Shown here one piece after another: positions 62,470 to 64,000 of a DNA stretch of 64,000 bases; position 1 is the stretch's first letter, and every line of letters starts with the position of its first letter. The translations under genes were made by a program, and so were the position numbers. Where the stretch lies: positions 1,597,501-1,661,500 of the forward strand of contig NC_092251.1 in NCBI RefSeq assembly GCF_036320965.1. The letters run 5' to 3'. A model generated the notes under the pieces. It did not search any database. It was not told where the DNA came from and was given only the letters and a program-made list of their open reading frames with translations. Source of the DNA: Panulirus ornatus (Eukaryota > Arthropoda > Malacostraca > Decapoda > Palinuridae).

Positions 62470-63545
62470 CTTATATATGCACTTAAGTAAGTTCTCGTGA
62501 GGCACCTCCTTCAGCCGGCATGTAGACCCTTGATATATGAAGCACATCTGCCTTGCGTCAGAGGAATTTTTCAGCTCTCCATTCTATCTCGCTTTATAAC
62601 CACAGGACTACAATGTTCATTGCTTTCATAAAGGAAAGGTATTATTTCTTAAAGCTTTAGGCTATGTGAAGGCAGTTATAAAGTCTTCTTGCTCACCATT
62701 TGTTGGTACGATAGAATCAAATATGTAGACATATGTTCATTCTGTATGTGTATAAGAAATTGATTTTAAGAGGAAATGAATCATAGATATCTTTAGAAAT
62801 GCATCGAGATTTCACGTAGAACTGATGAACACTGGAATGATAATGAAGGAACGGGACCGAGTTGTGAGAGAATGTTAGTAAGTTTACATAATGATAACAA
62901 ACCTCAGGTCGTCCTTATATCGCTGGATCTCTTATTCTATTTCTCGCTGTTACTGGACCACAGGAGCTTATCCCCGGGTACAGTCACCTTCGACGAGGTT
63001 CTATCATCGCCAATGAACGAAGACGTGAAGCTGCAGAACCTCTGTAAAAGGGTCATGTATGTATAAAGATAGATGATGGGAATGGTAAAGAACTACTGTG
63101 TTACGGTTATCTGTACTAAAGCGTAATAATTCGAAAAATTCGTCGATTTATCGACTGTATGACAACCTCTGTGACTCACAGACTGTGAGGCAGTTAGATA
63201 CACGTCGCTTGGAGTCAGGTACATACAGAATGACACCACCTGTACTGTACCTGGACTCTGAACTCCCCGACCCCTGTGTATGGTTACCAACACTTGAGTT
63301 ACACCTCGTGTGCTAATATGTCATCAGTGGCCATTACTATGGCTTATGTTGCGCCTGTGCGGTCGCTTGACCTTTTACTAATGATGGTGAAGGCAAACAC
63401 CTGCAGCGTCTCCAGGTAAGGTCAGGCCAGGAAGGGTATCACATGGGTTAGATGGGTGCTTGCTCCCTCTGGGAGCAGGGAGTATTTGTTCTGATGACCT
63501 GGGAGTCCTGGTTTACGTGGGAGGACAGCCAACAGAGAGACCTGA
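62470..63545. other. No gene seen
   Basis: Unique sequence; short frames only. Confidence 0.5.
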
Positions 63546-63547
63546 TT

Positions 63548-63550
<3 letters not shown>

Positions 63551-63589
<39 letters not shown>

Positions 63590-63600
63590 GTGTGTGTGTG

Positions 63601-63650
<50 letters not shown>
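63551..63650. repeat. (TG)n microsatellite
   Basis: TG array with TT interruptions at about 63,589 and 63,616. Flanking DNA to 63,805 is rich in ACACA steps. Confidence 0.95.
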
Positions 63651-63653
<3 letters not shown>

Positions 63654-64000
63654 ACATATGCATATCTATATACTTGATCTCGTATCTAAGTACGTATATC
63701 AAATACGTTTACAAACACAGTCACACTTCAAAACACACACGCACAAACACGGAAACCCCTCTCCAAATACACACAGACCCATACACACAAACACACACAC
63801 AGACACAAAAGAACGTTAATTTACAAATCTAATAAATATGATGAAAAAAGCCATTGATTATAACCGTGACTTTAAATGGCACTGATGATAAAAGCTGCAC
63901 TTCTGTTTGATCGTGGCATTAAACAATCACAACATCATATGACAACTGAATGAATTTCACTTCTCTATGAAAAAAATATTTGAATATACACACTGGGCTC

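Overview
The window looks like non-coding DNA from a eukaryotic, probably decapod crustacean (lobster-like), nuclear genome. The evidence is an extreme load of long AT, AC and AG dinucleotide arrays (roughly 5% of the window by adding my own coordinates), decayed non-LTR retrotransposon pieces, short dispersed elements sharing the core CTACCTCGCNAACGCGGGA, tRNA-derived fragments, and no compact operons. The species call is inference from repeat style. I find no confident complete protein gene. Nearly all longer reading frames are translations of microsatellites (YIYI, SLSL, RERE, THTH, CVCV) or of other low-complexity DNA.

The standout structure is a very large inverted repeat at 12,846-20,791. 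A left arm (12,846-16,605) and a right arm (17,201-20,791) match in reverse complement at about 98-99% where I aligned them by eye, around a 595-base spacer. The arms differ by clear structural changes. The left arm carries a short dispersed element inside its (TA)n array, and the right arm keeps only the (TA)n array. The right arm carries about 130 bases missing from the left. The outer end of the right arm lies within about 4 bases of a 157-base element with 29-base terminal inverted repeats. Each arm holds a candidate transcription unit pointing away from the centre: a first exon with a consensus splice donor, a possible acceptor, and a poly(A) signal. This gives a divergent, mirror-image pair.

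1-12,845 is gene-free and holds microsatellites, two adjacent minisatellites (8,053-8,533), two loci of a 21-base repeat family and a short dispersed element. 20,792-29,400 holds the terminal-repeat element, a tRNA-like sequence, a reverse-transcriptase fragment with a minisatellite grown from its own coding motif, a second retrotransposon tail, a hairpin element and a degenerate 500-base tandem array. 29,400-44,260 holds GC-richer low-complexity DNA, two retrotransposon C-terminal fragments (40,310 plus, 43,220 minus), an 18-base minisatellite at the end of the latter, and more 21-base loci. 44,260-64,000 is mostly AT-rich unique DNA with long dinucleotide arrays, a 570-base polypyrimidine stretch and one more short dispersed element.

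A recurring theme is tandem 21-base motifs that switch orientation inside one locus. They form foldback structures at several places and resemble foldback-type transposons in general architecture. No pathway or operon logic can be drawn from this window; its interest lies in structural and mobile-element biology.
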